Source of the DNA: Nissolia schottii
Taxonomy: Eukaryota > Streptophyta > Magnoliopsida > Fabales > Fabaceae
Length of the DNA stretch: 64,000 nt
Direction: 5' to 3'
Assembly (NCBI GenBank): GCA_003254905.1
Contig: QANU01006283.1
Location: forward strand, 450,779-514,778
The position numbers were made by a program, and so were the translations under genes. This document shows, piece by piece, positions 50,808 through 63,281 of the stretch; position 1 is the stretch's first letter; every line of letters starts with the position of its first letter. The notes under the pieces were generated by a model. It was not told where the DNA came from, did no database searches, and saw only the letters and a list, made by a program, of their open reading frames with translations.

Positions 50808-53800
50808 AGTAGATACGTGACATTGAGTAACTTGTGAGCTGCATTTGAAAATTAACACTTACATTTGATTAATTTGTCAAGTCAGTAAGCTATACATTTA
50901 TGTGTCTTTAGTAAGACCACTAGGTGTTCCTACATTCTTCGGGTGTGGGACTAATCCCTGTTCAGGGGTAGCTCTTAAACATTTACCTTGATATTTGCGC
51001 TTTGTGTTTGAAGAGCATATCAACTGATCTGTTGCAGTGTGCAGCGCCGAACGGGAGGTTTGGTTACATGGAAGGCAGGAAGTGTTATGATGGTGTATCG
51101 TGGTATTGATTACCAAGGGCCTTCATCAGGGAGCCAATGCAATGAAAGGGAAGGCGACAGCTTCTTTGTGCCAGATGTTTCATCAGGAATTTCGTTAAAA
51201 ACAAAAGATGGTGAAGTAGCCTCATCATTGGATAAGAGCGAGCCAATTATGAGGAACCAAGAGCAGCCTGAGAACATGTCAGAGGAAGAAGCGGAGTACA
51301 ACGCCCTGCTTGATAGCTTAGGTCCTCGTTTTGTTGAATGGTGGGGTACAGGAATACTTCCTGTTGATGCCGATTTACTCCCCCCTACAGTTCCTGGTTA
51401 CAAAACACCTTTTAGGCTTCTTCCTACTGGAATGCGTTCTCGACTAACAAATGCAGAGATGACCAATTTAAGGAAAATTGCTAAATCACTTCCTTGTCAT
51501 TTCGCCTTAGGTAAAATTCTGACATTATAATATTTTATTTATTTGTTTTTTTCCTTTTGCTTATATAGATCATTTCCTGACCTTTATGAAGGGAGAAATA
51601 GACGACACCAAGGTCTGGCTTGTGCTATTCTTAAGCTTTGGGAGAAAAGTTTAGTTGCAAAGATTGCTGTCAAACGCGGTATCCAGAACACAAACAATGA
51701 ACTGATGGCTGAGGAGATTAAGGTTCAGTTATTTTTAATTTCCTGGTTGCAGTTATTTGCCTCTGCCAGTTACACTCTTGTCAAGTCAAATGCATCACAT
51801 TCTGGACAAAGTGCTGTCTGTTGGTTTGAAAAACGCAATAGGCTGCAAAACTGAGAAAATGAAGTGGGAGGATGAGTGACTATGATTACTAGTGCAGTTA
51901 CTATTATGCCCACGGCCCCTTAATTGATGATCTCAGTTTTGTGTGTATAATATATATATATATATATATTAAGTTGCTCATTTTAAATAAAAAAAATCAT
52001 TATTTGATTGTTTTAAAAGTTGTTTAATGTATATAAAANATATATATGCCTGTATGTGTGCCTGTGTGTCTAGGGGTTATAAGTGTACTTTGAAGCTGTT
52101 GGCTATACTTTATTCAGTAATACATTCAAGTCACCAACCAAAACCATAACTTGTTTACGCATTCATCTTTTAGGGAACTAGTGGGTTTTTGTTTTCCACT
52201 AATATTACTAGCATGCAAATAGTTATAACTAAGAATAATGTAAAGGGAATTATATACTCAAAGAAATTTATTATGTTTTGTTATTATTTACTTTTTTCCT
52301 TTTTAAAATGTTATCATGGAAAACAAATCTATATTGAAGATTGATACTCATTCTCTGGGCTGATTCTACATAATGTGGCTAAAGCTAATTCTTTTTTAAC
52401 ACATTCGTATTATTCAGTTGCTAACACATGATGAGCTAGGAATATGCACAAAGGCATTAGTTATGTTAATTCGAATATCAGAAAAGTGACTTGTTTTTAT
52501 GTTGAAGTGCAGACATTGACAGGGGGTACCTTGCTGCTAAGGAATAAATATTACATTGTCATATATCGTGGGAAGGACTTTATTCCAACAAGTGTAGCAG
52601 CTGTTTTAGCTGAAAGACAGGAATTGACCAAACAGGTGCAGGATGTTGAAGAGAAGGTGCGGAGTGGAGTTGTTGATGCTACTCCATCAGGGCAAGGTGA
52701 AGCAACACCACAGGCAGGATCCTTGGCCGAGTTCTATGAAGCTCAGGCACGCTGGGGAAGGGAAATATCTCCTGAAGAACGTGAGAAGATGTTGGAAGAA
52801 GCTGCCAAAGCCAAGAATGTTAGGCTAGTCAGGCATATCGAACATAAACTTGCTGGTGTAAGTATCTGCTTATTTTATAAAGATTTTATGCTTGAGATTG
52901 TACTTGGCAGAGTTGGACTGAGTTTCGAATTCTTCATTGGGTCAATCTTGTCAATTTTTAATTTTCTTTATTTGTATATACCACTATAATGCATGAACAG
53001 GCCGAGAACAAAAAGCTTAGGGCTGAAAGACTGTTGGCTAAAATAGAATCGTCTATGGTTCCAGCTGGTCCTGATTATGACCAGGAAACAATCACAGACG
53101 AAGAACGTGTTGTGTTCCGTAGGATGGGATTGAGAATGAAGCCATATTTACCACTTGGTGGGCATTTTTCAACTGATTGGATGTCGCGCTATTCCATTGA
53201 TGCAATACTGACATTTGTTTATGTTAATCTGCAGGTATACGTGGTGTTTTTGACGGTGTCATTGAGAACATGCATTTACATTGGAAACACAGAGAGCTTG
53301 TTAAATTGATAACAAAACAAAAGACCCTAGCTTTTGTTGAAGACACTGCAAGGTTACTGGAATATGAGAGTGGTGGAATCCTAGTGGCAATAGAGAGAGT
53401 TCCCAAAGGTTTTGCTCTTATTTACTATCGTGGAAAGAACTATAAGCGGCCCATTACTCTGAGGCCTAGAAACCTTCTAACAAAGCAAAAGGCGTTGAAG
53501 CGTTCAGTGGCCATGCAACGTCATGAGGTTCCTTTTTTTATATGACAATTGCTAATCCATTTATCTATGTTAGTTTATATCTGTGATTTTACAGTTGATC
53601 TTGTATGAACTGTGCAGGCTCTGAGTCAGCATATTACTGAACTGGAGAAAACCATAGAACAAATGAAAAATGAACTCGTAAGTATTTAACCTATCGTGAT
53701 TTATTTATATTTTGATGTAGAGGATAGGTCGCTCCTAAATGTCAGGCAGTGAAATGACTTGATTGATCGCAGTCTGAGTACATTGTTACGTTATCATCAT

Positions 53801-54620
53801 TTATGAGGAATGGGATAACGCAACCCAAAATATATTCGTATTTCATACATTATTTTATGGGTTGGTGAATCTTCTTTTGATATTAGTAATTAAAGCATAT
53901 TTGCTGATGTAACAATATATAATTGAATGACATGGTAAAAAAGTTTTATAATCAGTTCATCAAAATTAAATTCATAAACAAATTAAACATGTCAGCATCA
54001 TGGTTTCTCTAAGGTCTCTATATCAAGTAGTCTTAATTTAGTCTTTAAAAATTATCCACAGGGCATGTCTGAAGATCTGGAACATGAAGATGGTTTGAGC
54101 ATAGAGGACCATGACCAAATAGATGATGCCTCAGAATTCACCCAAGTATGATGTCCTTTGTCTCTCGATTGTCTCTTGTTTGGTTTGTTTTGTGCTATCT
54201 GATTGTTCCTAGCCAAACTAATGTTATTTCTGCATAGTACCACTGGAGTTCTATAATTTCCTTGTTCATAATTCTGTTTCACATAGACAACTTAAGTGGT
54301 AAGTTTTGGGATCTGATACAGAAATGCCTATGATGGAGTATTCATAACAATTTACCTCTTAGCTGAAAGAGTGCCGGAGGAGAAAGATTGATGAAATGAA
54401 ATAATTGTTTTTTATTGAAAAAATTGGTTTATATTCGACAATTAATTTATCCACTTATTGTTATTTGCAGAGTGAGGATGAAGATTCTGATGGTTTTGAT
54501 GATGATGATGATGATAATTGTGGTGATGATGATGATAGTTTTGATGATGAGGGAGACCTTGATTGGGAAGACGAGGAGGAATCCGAGTTTTCTAAATTAG
54601 AAGATAATGGAAATCCTTAA
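49717..54620 (+). CDS. CRM-domain RNA splicing factor, probably chloroplast (CFM3/EMB1865-like)
   Basis: Nine exons give 858 aa: 49717-50607, 51045-51510, 51592-51722, 52513-52857, 53001-53157, 53235-53527, 53618-53677, 54062-54145 and 54471-54620. The N-terminal 50 residues are rich in Ser, Thr, Pro and Phe with few acids, like a chloroplast transit peptide. Three CRM RNA-binding domains follow, at about 225-323, 431-520 and 640-740. Each ends in the typical pattern: [39 protein letters not shown], and [12 protein letters not shown] with [12 protein letters not shown]. The tail from about 790 is strongly acidic (Asp/Glu runs). CRM proteins of this size help splice group II introns in chloroplasts and sometimes mitochondria. 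The Arabidopsis gene recalled at the matching position is At3g18390 (EMB1865). CFM3 is an alternative name for the closest relatives. Confidence 0.93.
50774..50807 (+). repeat. (TTG)n microsatellite in CRM intron 1
   Basis: About eleven TTG units in the first intron of the CRM gene, probably variable in length. The minus-strand poly-Thr frame across it is an artefact. Confidence 0.85.
51946..52050 (+). repeat. TA-rich microsatellite in CRM intron 3
   Basis: TA repeats at about 51946-51969 and 52030-52048, with a single N at 52039, inside the intron between exons 51592-51722 and 52513-52857. Confidence 0.7.
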
Positions 54621-56604
54621 ACGCAGGTTGACATACTTTCCTTGAAGTTACTGGATGACATTTGTCATTGCCTCCAGCTAGATAGGTATCAACTCTGCTA
54701 TTTGATTGCGTGTAGTTCATAAGCTTGTGTTAGGATTCAATTGTTCAAGCCCCACGCCAGAAGTATGGGATTCCGGTTTGAGGTTTATATGGCCTTGCAT
54801 TCTAACTATAAAATAACTAGCTTTTGTGGTGTGGTTTTCCAAAGGTTCTTATCAGTTTGCAACACTGGTTTTCATATGCTGCATTTTAGAAATGACCGGT
54901 AGGCGGTCGCCCCAGTTCTGTAATTCTGATGCCATACTTTAGCTCTGTGATGCTTGCACGGTTAATGCTAAAACTAGTTGACATAACGAGCAGGCTGACT
55001 GCAGTACTTCCTGTTTGTTCAACAGGTCTCCGGGTGCGAGTTCGTCTATGCACAACTCAAATTTTCTTGATCAGATGAGGCGTTTTCTTTCTCAAGAGAC
55101 TATTTGCATGAAATGTTGTAAATTGTCCCTTAATGTAGGGTGTAATCACAAGAGGCAGGCTTACAGCAACTTTAATGGTTCTTCCATTTGCACAACCTTA
55201 GTTATTCAAAATTCTTCATCTTGTGGCTGAAAATTCCACCATCAGTCACCTAGGTGCCTCTGGTTTTCATTCAAACGCGGCGTGATCTTTGGCTTTTCTG
55301 TGAAATGGTGCATTTTAGGATGCTGGCTGGCTTTTGAGCCCTATGGACAAAACATTGCTGTATAGTGGAGTCTGCCTCTAATTGTAGTTGGCCTGATTAT
55401 TGTAAATCCTCCATCACATTGTAAGGCCATTCAATACGGTAAAGGATGATTGCTTTCTTTCATTTGTTTATCTTGATCAATATTTATGCCTTCCGGGGAT
55501 TCTGTTTTGTTTTTTGGTGTATCCAATAAATGTACCATGTTTAAGGATGTAACAAGAGGTACTATTTTGTCTACTCCTACCTTGTTCACTTCTCTTTCTG
55601 TTACCATTGAAGTATTTGATTGATGCAAGTGAAATTTATGGTAAAGTATTTAACTTGGAAGGAGGGTTTGCAAAATGCTTTATTCACCCAAAATCAGTAA
55701 CTATTCTAATTTGACTCAGCTCAAGTACTAGCTTTCGAGGTGTTTTTCTTTGTAATTCTAATTTCTAGTGCAAGCACATTTCAAGGATGTCACTTCCTCT
55801 AAATTATGTTCTCATTTTAGAAGAGTTAAATTTAAAAGGGTTATGCCCGTATTTTTTTTTTCTTTTTCTTAACGGTGTGTTTGTTAGTTTTATTTTGAAA
55901 GGGAAAGAAAATGAACGAAGTTGGCAGGCTTAATTGTGCTTGGGAGTTTTAAATTTGGCCTTGCAACTCAACTCTTTCTTTTCCTTTTCTTCTTCTCCAA
56001 AATAATACTCACAAATACATTTTAAAAGATGAAGTTTTCTAAATGTAATAATATTATACTTGTAGTTTTAATTACTATTCATGTTGAATGCTCATTATAA
56101 CTTTGACATGTTGTAGCTAAGTTAAATATCCTCTTAACTGAGCACTAATTGTTTTTGGTTGTACCTTATAAAGATTTTTCTTGTCTTAAAATTTGTTAAC
56201 ACAATTCAGAGTGAAATAGTTAAGTAGAAAGCTTGTGTATTAAGAAAACAGTGCATATGATCTAATATGATCTAGTCATGTGTGATTTTGTTTTTACCAG
56301 TGATTCATTAAGACAGACCTAAAGAAAACACATGACAGGAGAATTACTGTAACAAATTACTTAGATTGAGAAACCAGGAACCATTTAGTTTGCAAACTTA
56401 GAAGTGTTTTTTTTTGTTTTGAAAAGTACAAGCAGCCAATAAGCACCTTTAGGTTGCTACTCGAGCATTGACTATATAATTGGAAATTTGGTGGGTTCTT
56501 CTGGATTCATATGCCATACAAGTACCACCAATAAACATAATTATGTAAACTGAAATTTGGTATTTGCTTGTTCTGCAGTAAATAAGTGTAATATAACAAG
56601 GTGC
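54621..56604. other. 3' regions of two convergent genes
   Basis: The CRM gene 3' UTR probably runs several hundred bases from 54621. The stretch to about 55640 is less AT-rich, and a TTCAACAG acceptor near 55026 could reflect a 3' UTR intron. From about 55650 to 56604 it is AT-rich spacer and the 3' UTR of the minus-strand hydrolase. Open frames here show no domain. Confidence 0.45.
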
Positions 56605-59600
56605 TTAATATTTGTTTTTTCTGATGCTATGCTCATCAAGCCAGGTTACAATATCACCAAGCACGTGAAATATTGTGTCATCAGGTTCACCTTCAAGTAG
56701 AGTGTGGAAAGCATCCTTGTAGAGGCACAGTTTCTTGTCTTTGACGTTAGCTTTCTCATACAAAGCCTTGCTAGCTGATGGATCAGTTATTATGTCTGCC
56801 TCTCCATGCATGATCAATAGTGGCAGAGAAACCTAGCAATTAAAATTCTTTATTGGATTTGATTAATTTGAAGAGAGAAAGTTCCCCAAGACATTGCAAG
56901 ATTTAAAGGACAGTTCTTTTTTACATAAGATTTGTTTTAGTCACTTGACAATTAGGGAACCATTTATTTGTAATGGGATATTTTGTTACGAGGAATCATG
57001 TGTTAATAATCGTTGATTTCAGTATCTTAATAGTGAATTTGGTGAAAGTAACCAATAATTCGAAATTTCACCATATTCGCGAATAAGATAACTAAAATTA
57101 CCTATTTATAAAAACAGGCTGACAACAAAAAGTCTCCTATTATTAACACATGATTCTCTAAGTGTCAAAATTGATATCCCTAAAACTGACACAGATAATA
57201 TTACTCATAAAGGAAATTGAGATCAAGTTGATAAGTTGCATCATGTGTTTCTTCTGCATTCACATGATAGGCACCCTATAGTTTATATACTCATAATTGT
57301 CACATTATAAGGAAGCATTGAAAAGCTAGTTAGATGGGAAAATAATACTTCTTCCAATCGCTGTTCTAGCTCTTGTGTGGCTTTAAGCAACTCCAGTGCA
57401 GTTCCAAGTCTTGGCTTATCCTTGTAGAGTAACACATTATAGGGTGCCTGAGCAAAATCACTCGGAAAATAAAAGAAGAATCATTAATATTAATATTAAG
57501 ACAAACATTGATTCTTTCCTAAATTCAACCTCAATCTAATTCAAAGCATTCATGTGCTAATGATATGTTAATTAATTTATCCTAAAATATTAATTAATTA
57601 GCATAAACACCCACCAGTTTTCTTTTCTTCACATCTCTAACTATATTCTCTTTCACCTCTTCCTTTTGTGGAACCAACTTTGTCTTCGGGAGAACCTTGG
57701 CCACACCAATTAGTATCTGCTTCACCAACCAATGTGGAATCATGTCCTCTGCAAACTATACTTAAGAAAATTGGTTAGTTTTAGTGACACGTGTGTGTGT
57801 ATATATATTGATATATAGATATATCAAGCAAAGGCCGGGACTAAATACACACCCCGTATATAACTGGGGACACATTTGCGTGTGCCAGTTATATATAATG
57901 TGTATTTACTATTTTGCCCCGGTCGAAGCCTAAATTCAAGTTGATATATATATATTATACCTTGCACAAAGGTGCAATAAGAGCAGCACCATCCCATGAA
58001 TCAGGTTGTTTGAAGTGGATTTTCAAAGCAATGGCTCCTCCCATTGACTCACCTAACAAGAAGCTTGGTAAATGCTGATACTCCTTTTGTTCTGTCATGC
58101 CCAAAACTAAAGAATTAGTGAAGAGAATAATATTTCCTTCATTTCCAAGTAATTTATGTAGAAGATTTTCCTTTATTGCTAACTACAAATGATTGCAAAC
58201 TATGAAAATTATGAAATAACGGAGAAGCAAATATAAGAATTCGTTCAACAACAAACTAAGTCGTGTCCCACTAGATAGGGCTGACTGTATGAAACAGATT
58301 GTGTCAAAATATTTCATGCATTCAAAGACATGGAAGAAAAAACCAAAACGAATGAGATCAATGAAACCTATAGTTAATTATGTGTGGTATGAAATTAATA
58401 AAGAAATAATAATAAAAAAAAGACCTTACCCTTAATTTTTGAGAAATGCTCAATGGCATCATCCACTAAATTCTCAAAGTTAGGAATATAGCCATGAAGA
58501 CCATCTGAGAGGCCAAATCCAGGGTAATCCAATGCAAATACTCCATACCCTGATGATGCTAACTTCCTTGCAACTCCTAATTAATGGAAAATATTATAAA
58601 GATAAAATAACGTAACTATCTATTTCTTTTTATGTACACAAAATTAGAACATATGTAACATATAGATGTATTCTATTCATCATGCCTTCAAAGTAAAATG
58701 TGCATGTGTCAGCGTAACCGTGGCAGTAACAAACGATTGCTTTCAAAGGAGATGTTTTCGGTAGCCAACTTTTAGAGAATATTTCTAATCCTCTTGAGTT
58801 CACTTCATAAGCCTGTAGAGTAGACAACATGGTATTTGAAATTATTCAAATGCTATAATTAAGTACTTCTGTGTGATACTATAAGCAGGAGATTTCTAAT
58901 TAATACAACTATTTTAGAAGTGATCAAATTTCATCTATATGATACCTAAAATAAAAATTCTATTTAATTCCAATATCATGCAAATGAATTGATGGAATTA
59001 AATGAATATTTTAGATATTATAAAGATAAGATATGGTTATTTCTAAAATTCAGAAATGTGTTTTAAAAGTCCTTTACCTCTTTCATCTCCACCCCATCTA
59101 CTGGTAACTGCAGCATAAAATCAAAATCAGAAATGATATTTTCATACCAGAGGAAGAGAATTTAATTAATTTATATATCTATGAAGACGTACTAAACTCT
59201 TCAATAATAGTATCGATATTTCCTATTGGAATTGATCCATATTTTTGGTTAATTATTCCATGTCCTGTTATTTATAAAATATATGTAATGTACTAAAAAA
59301 AATTATAAATGAATAACTCCCTATATCATGATAGTTAATTATTGGCGTGTAAATTACTCAAATGCCAAAATAAATAAATAAATAAATAAAACTGTTGATT
59401 TTGTGTGAAAATGTTACATATCAGGAACTTTATAAAAGCTTAGTTGTCTCACATGTTAGCCAGGCTTATTGGTCCTTTGCACAAGTCATATCATTTCATT
59501 TCAATATTCAACAATAGCTATATAGTGTTTTTTTGGGGGCCAAACATTAATTCTTTCCTTTCCGTATAGGTATTTGGTGGAGCATACAGTAAAGAGGTAT

Positions 59601-60118
59601 ATCATATCACGCATTTTTTCTCTAGACAAAATACGCATTTTCTTAACCGACAAAAATGTCCTTAAATTACTATTTAAAAAAAATGACAACTTAATTCATA
59701 AACATATAAAGTGAACGTTTTAATTTCTCCAAGCAAAGGCTAAAGCGTCCTCGTATCTTAAATAATGACAGACAAAGAAGTCGTCTCATCTTACATGTTC
59801 GGCAATCTAAAGTAGACTTGTAAAATAAAAAATAAAAAAGAGCTAGTATTTTATTTATGTTCCTTTTATTAGGATAATTATTCAAGCGTGTAGGTTAAGA
59901 GGGAAAAAAGAAAAAGAAAAAGAAAAGGAAATGAAGTAAGAGAAATGATGCATGGTACCCACCCGAAACAAGCAGTGATCAATGGCAAGCTGAATGTGCT
60001 TAACAGCCTCACGGACACGTCGCCTAGCTGGTGCCTCGTCCATGTTTGAACTACATATGCTTTGCAACTCCTCCTCACTCATCACCATTTCTTCTCCTTT
60101 TCTCCTCATTCCAGCCAT
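56605..60118 (-). CDS. Alpha/beta hydrolase, monoacylglycerol lipase/caffeoylshikimate esterase type
   Basis: Eight exons on the minus strand give 352 aa: 60118-59963, 59107-59078, 58812-58686, 58576-58430, 58091-57961, 57755-57615, 57447-57349 and 56832-56605. The fold is complete. It has an oxyanion-side CHGYADTCTFYFEG (His93-Gly94), nucleophile elbow GESMGG (Ser169), acid in MHGEADIITDPS (Asp290) and base in DAFHTLLEGEPDD (His320). Family members hydrolyse monoacylglycerols or related esters such as caffeoyl shikimate; the true substrate cannot be told. The start ATG opens MAGMRRKGEEMVMSEEELQS. The upstream in-frame ATG at 60277 adds a low-quality leader and was not used. No clear membrane segment is seen. 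Intron 3 appears to use a GC donor. Intron 5 (57756-57960) is mostly a fold-back repeat. Confidence 0.93.
57808..57958. repeat. Fold-back (hairpin) repeat filling a short intron
   Basis: Two inverted arms, about 57832-57867 and 57885-57925, share GACTAAATACACA and TATATAACTGG against CCAGTTATATATAATG and GTGTATTTACT. CCGGG-type outer parts and flanking TTGATATATA runs extend the pairing. The spacer is about 17 bases. The hairpin occupies most of the 205-base intron between hydrolase exons 5 and 6. It is probably a MITE. Confidence 0.65.
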
Positions 60119-60127
60119 TTTTCCTGA

Positions 60128-60130
60128 TTC

Positions 60131-60166
<36 letters not shown>
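60128..60166 (-). repeat. (GA)n/(TA)n run in hydrolase 5' leader
   Basis: CT repeats on the plus strand (GA on the coding strand), followed by TA repeats, 10-50 bases upstream of the chosen start codon. Purine-rich GA runs are common in plant 5' leaders. The TA run may serve as a TATA-like element or be untranslated leader. Confidence 0.5.
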
Positions 60167-60262
60167 GAATAAATGGAAGTGGGATATGGATGGAAGGAGG
60201 AGTGCGTGCAGCTGCAGTATGAGTACAGCTGGGGAAGTGGGGGTTGGAAGGAGAAGAGAGTT

Positions 60263-60334
60263 TGTGACAAGTGACAAGTGACAAGTTACAAGTCTTTGAG
60301 TGGGTAGTGAGTAGTGAGTAGTGAGTAGTGAGAG
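60263..60334. repeat. Two short tandem repeats upstream of hydrolase gene
   Basis: Four copies of a GTGACAA/GTTACAA heptamer (60263-60291) are followed at once by about five copies of GTAGTGA (60303-60334). Both are 7-base units, 145-215 bases upstream of the start codon, in the promoter or leader. Confidence 0.7.
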
Positions 60335-60339
60335 TTTGG

Positions 60340-61583
60340 TTGATAAATTAAATAGGCAGCGGATGGGTGGCGGAGTTAATATTGTCTCACCTTAATGCAT
60401 TTATGACTCTCTCTTTCCCCCACTCTTTCCTGCATCAAGAATTAATGTGTCATGCAGCTCTTATGTGTTTCCAGTTGAGTAAAGAATAGTAGTAATCTTA
60501 ACTTGCTGCTTATTGTCTTATTAAGTTAAACTCAGTTTGATATCATATCATATTTTATTAATTAATTACACCTAAAAGTGTGTGCTTTTGTATAAAAGAG
60601 AACACTTTTATTGGTCAAAGGTAACTTCACAACCTAAGACCGACCCCAATTAGCTAGGTAATCTCTTAACAAAGTGTACTCTTACCTTCTTAATACACTA
60701 TAAGATATATTACACTTTTAACAAGTGTTGCTTTTTAATAAATGCTACTCTTTTAAAACTAATGTATCACTTTTATGGAGTGACCTTAAGTATTATCAAA
60801 TATAGCTTTTGATCAATAAAAATGTTGTCTTTTGCATCAAGGGCACACATTTTAAGTGTGGTCAATAACAAATTGTAGGCTTAGATCAAATTCTTGTAAC
60901 AAAGTGTAGGCTTAAGTCAAATTTCTTATAATGACATGTTATGTGCCACATCAGCTGCGTCATGTGATCAAAATAAATTCACATGATTCATAATTCATCC
61001 CATATTTCATTATTTAACCTAAATGACCTATCTACCATCTAAAATTGGGTCATCATAAATTATTAATCAAGTCAATTTATTTTACTTACGTGACATCGTT
61101 ACAATGTGACACCTATTAACCATTTCAAATTCTACGATGGTAGTAGAGAATAAAACCACGGAATCTAGATGAAGTAAAAAATTCTAACATTTCTTAATCA
61201 TTAATATTATGGTGTGAGAGGACTTTTACATTCTAAAGTAGAGTCAATATAAAACTGTCTCGATAAAATTTGAGGCTAGAGATCTCGCTTTCATTGGTAA
61301 AGATTCTTAATTATCTTATTTCATAACTATTTTATGTAAAATACACCAAAAAGAAAAGTATTTGCTTCTAGAAAATATATAGCTTGACTTTGTTCCAATA
61401 TTCATAATTTAACATCTCAACTTTGTACACGTGTCACCTTAAATATTTTTGACCATGGTGTTGTACTAGATTAATTTCCTCCACATTAAAAACATTGAAA
61501 AATTGCCTATTTTACCTAAACTTTAATTCATCTTTTAGTTGGCCCTCCTATATATGTGATGTATGTAAACTCTGAATTGCCAC

Positions 61584-61620
<37 letters not shown>

Positions 61621-63110
61621 CTGACCATGTATTATATATATGGAGATGGGTCTGAATATCTGCCACTGGCCATGTATGTATTCTGACCATGCATGTGCTA
61701 GTATCTCCAAATTAATTACTATACTTTCCTTATTCAATTTTAAAACGCCGATGCATCCCATTTTCTGTGCCACCCTCAAATATGGGGTGTTGCTAATCAA
61801 TAAAAGTCCGTCTGTGTTCCTGTCCACTACCCTTTTCAGATCAACTTCAATGAGCCTAGCTGCCTTATTAATATGATTCAGATCCAACCCTCAAAACTAG
61901 TGATATTAATTATGTAGTAAATTGAACATGTTGTTATCCTTTTCATTGTTGAGTGTTAGTTTGGTTGTTTTCTTTGAGTTCTTTCGGAAAATTAAAATTG
62001 CTTAGCTGTCTTCCGTAATATTTGTGTGTTTGTCGAATAGATCAACCATAAGCTTGAGTAGTTAAGTACCGTTGGCTTGCAAATATTACTCTATTAAAGT
62101 GAATTAAAGTGACCTATGGCCTTTAATGCATAACTTGATGTATCTTTAAACAAATTAAGTATTATTTTCTCCATCCACTCTTAAATGTTACTTTTGACAA
62201 AGACAAATAGATTAAGAAAGTAATTAATTTACATATACTTAAAGAAAGCATCAAGAGCTTATAATAAATTACTCTTCAAATAGTGAGAGAGATTGTTATA
62301 AAAAATTATAATGCAATTAATACAATTATAAAAAGTTTATAATAAATAGAAGTATAGTTGAAAATGTAATAATTATTATTTTCTTAATTTAATTAAATTA
62401 CATCTAAATTTTTGACAAATTAAAGTTTTGAATAAACTGAGACATCTAAATGTAATAATTATTACAGGTAACCCCTCAACAACATTAAGTCACTTAATAA
62501 AAATTAAAGCAGTGAAATGATACTTTGAAAAACTCACAAATGTAGACAACTAACCTCTACACTAACAAATGTGTGTGATTTATTATGCTAATTTTTTTTC
62601 GAGTAATGTTATGGTAAAAATCAAAATCTACCCTCACTAGACCCTACATAGGTTGGCCCACCATGGTATATCCCATACCTTAATGAGGATAATTATTTAA
62701 GATTGTCAGTTTTAGTTGTTACAAGTCTATGCATGCATATTCTCATGTGAAATGAAACAAATATAATACATGCACAATAGAATTATCAATTATGGTATGT
62801 GTACTAATCAAATATGGGACACAATGTCAATTCATTATACATTCATCATGAAACAAAATTTTAATATAATTCACATTCTATTAATATATCTCATCAAATT
62901 ATGAATATGTAATAGTGAGTTGATACAGTGTTTCATGTCTAATGAATACAAATAACATTTTTGTACACAATAATATATATAGCTAGTAAGAATGAATGAA
63001 GTAAAAAGGTTGCTGTAAATTACATATGTGACCTTGTTACGAGGATCAACCACGTCACCTTGTTGTGCTTTCCACGTGTTGGTCTCCTTAAACTCACCTA
63101 ATTATGCGTC
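60340..63110. other. Intergenic, AT-rich
   Basis: Upstream region of the hydrolase gene, then spacer. A TA microsatellite lies at about 61587-61616. The open frames 61618-61887 (-) and 61640-61876 (+) overlap each other and show no domain. Nothing gene-like was recognised. Confidence 0.5.
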
Positions 63111-63281
63111 CTATTGAGGAGCTTTACCTGCATTTCAAATTAATTTCACATGATGATACATAAAAATGATGTAAAGGTACATAAAATTAAGTTAATTGAG
63201 CTTTATTTACCATATTTGCCTTGGTGTCCTCCATGGTCATGAAAGGCTTTACTAGCCAATTGGGTCTTCCTTTTGCTTGTC
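63111..63281 (-). CDS. Possible 3' end of an unidentified gene
   Basis: On the minus strand an acceptor CTTTTCCTTTCAAG is followed by a 71-base open stretch (about 63281-63211) reading TSKRKTQLASKAFHDHGG and then HQGKY. A donor ATG|GTAAAT and an acceptor AAATGCAG follow. They join in frame to GKAPQ and a stop at 63111-63113. The splice signals and the join are consistent, but only about 28 residues are involved and no family was recognised. Upstream exons were not found before the window end. Confidence 0.25.

Noticed and set aside
60119..60277. In-frame N-terminal extension of the hydrolase (start at 60277)
   Set aside because: Would translate GA and TA microsatellites (a run of alternating Arg and Glu); family members start near MAGMRRKGEE-like sequence.
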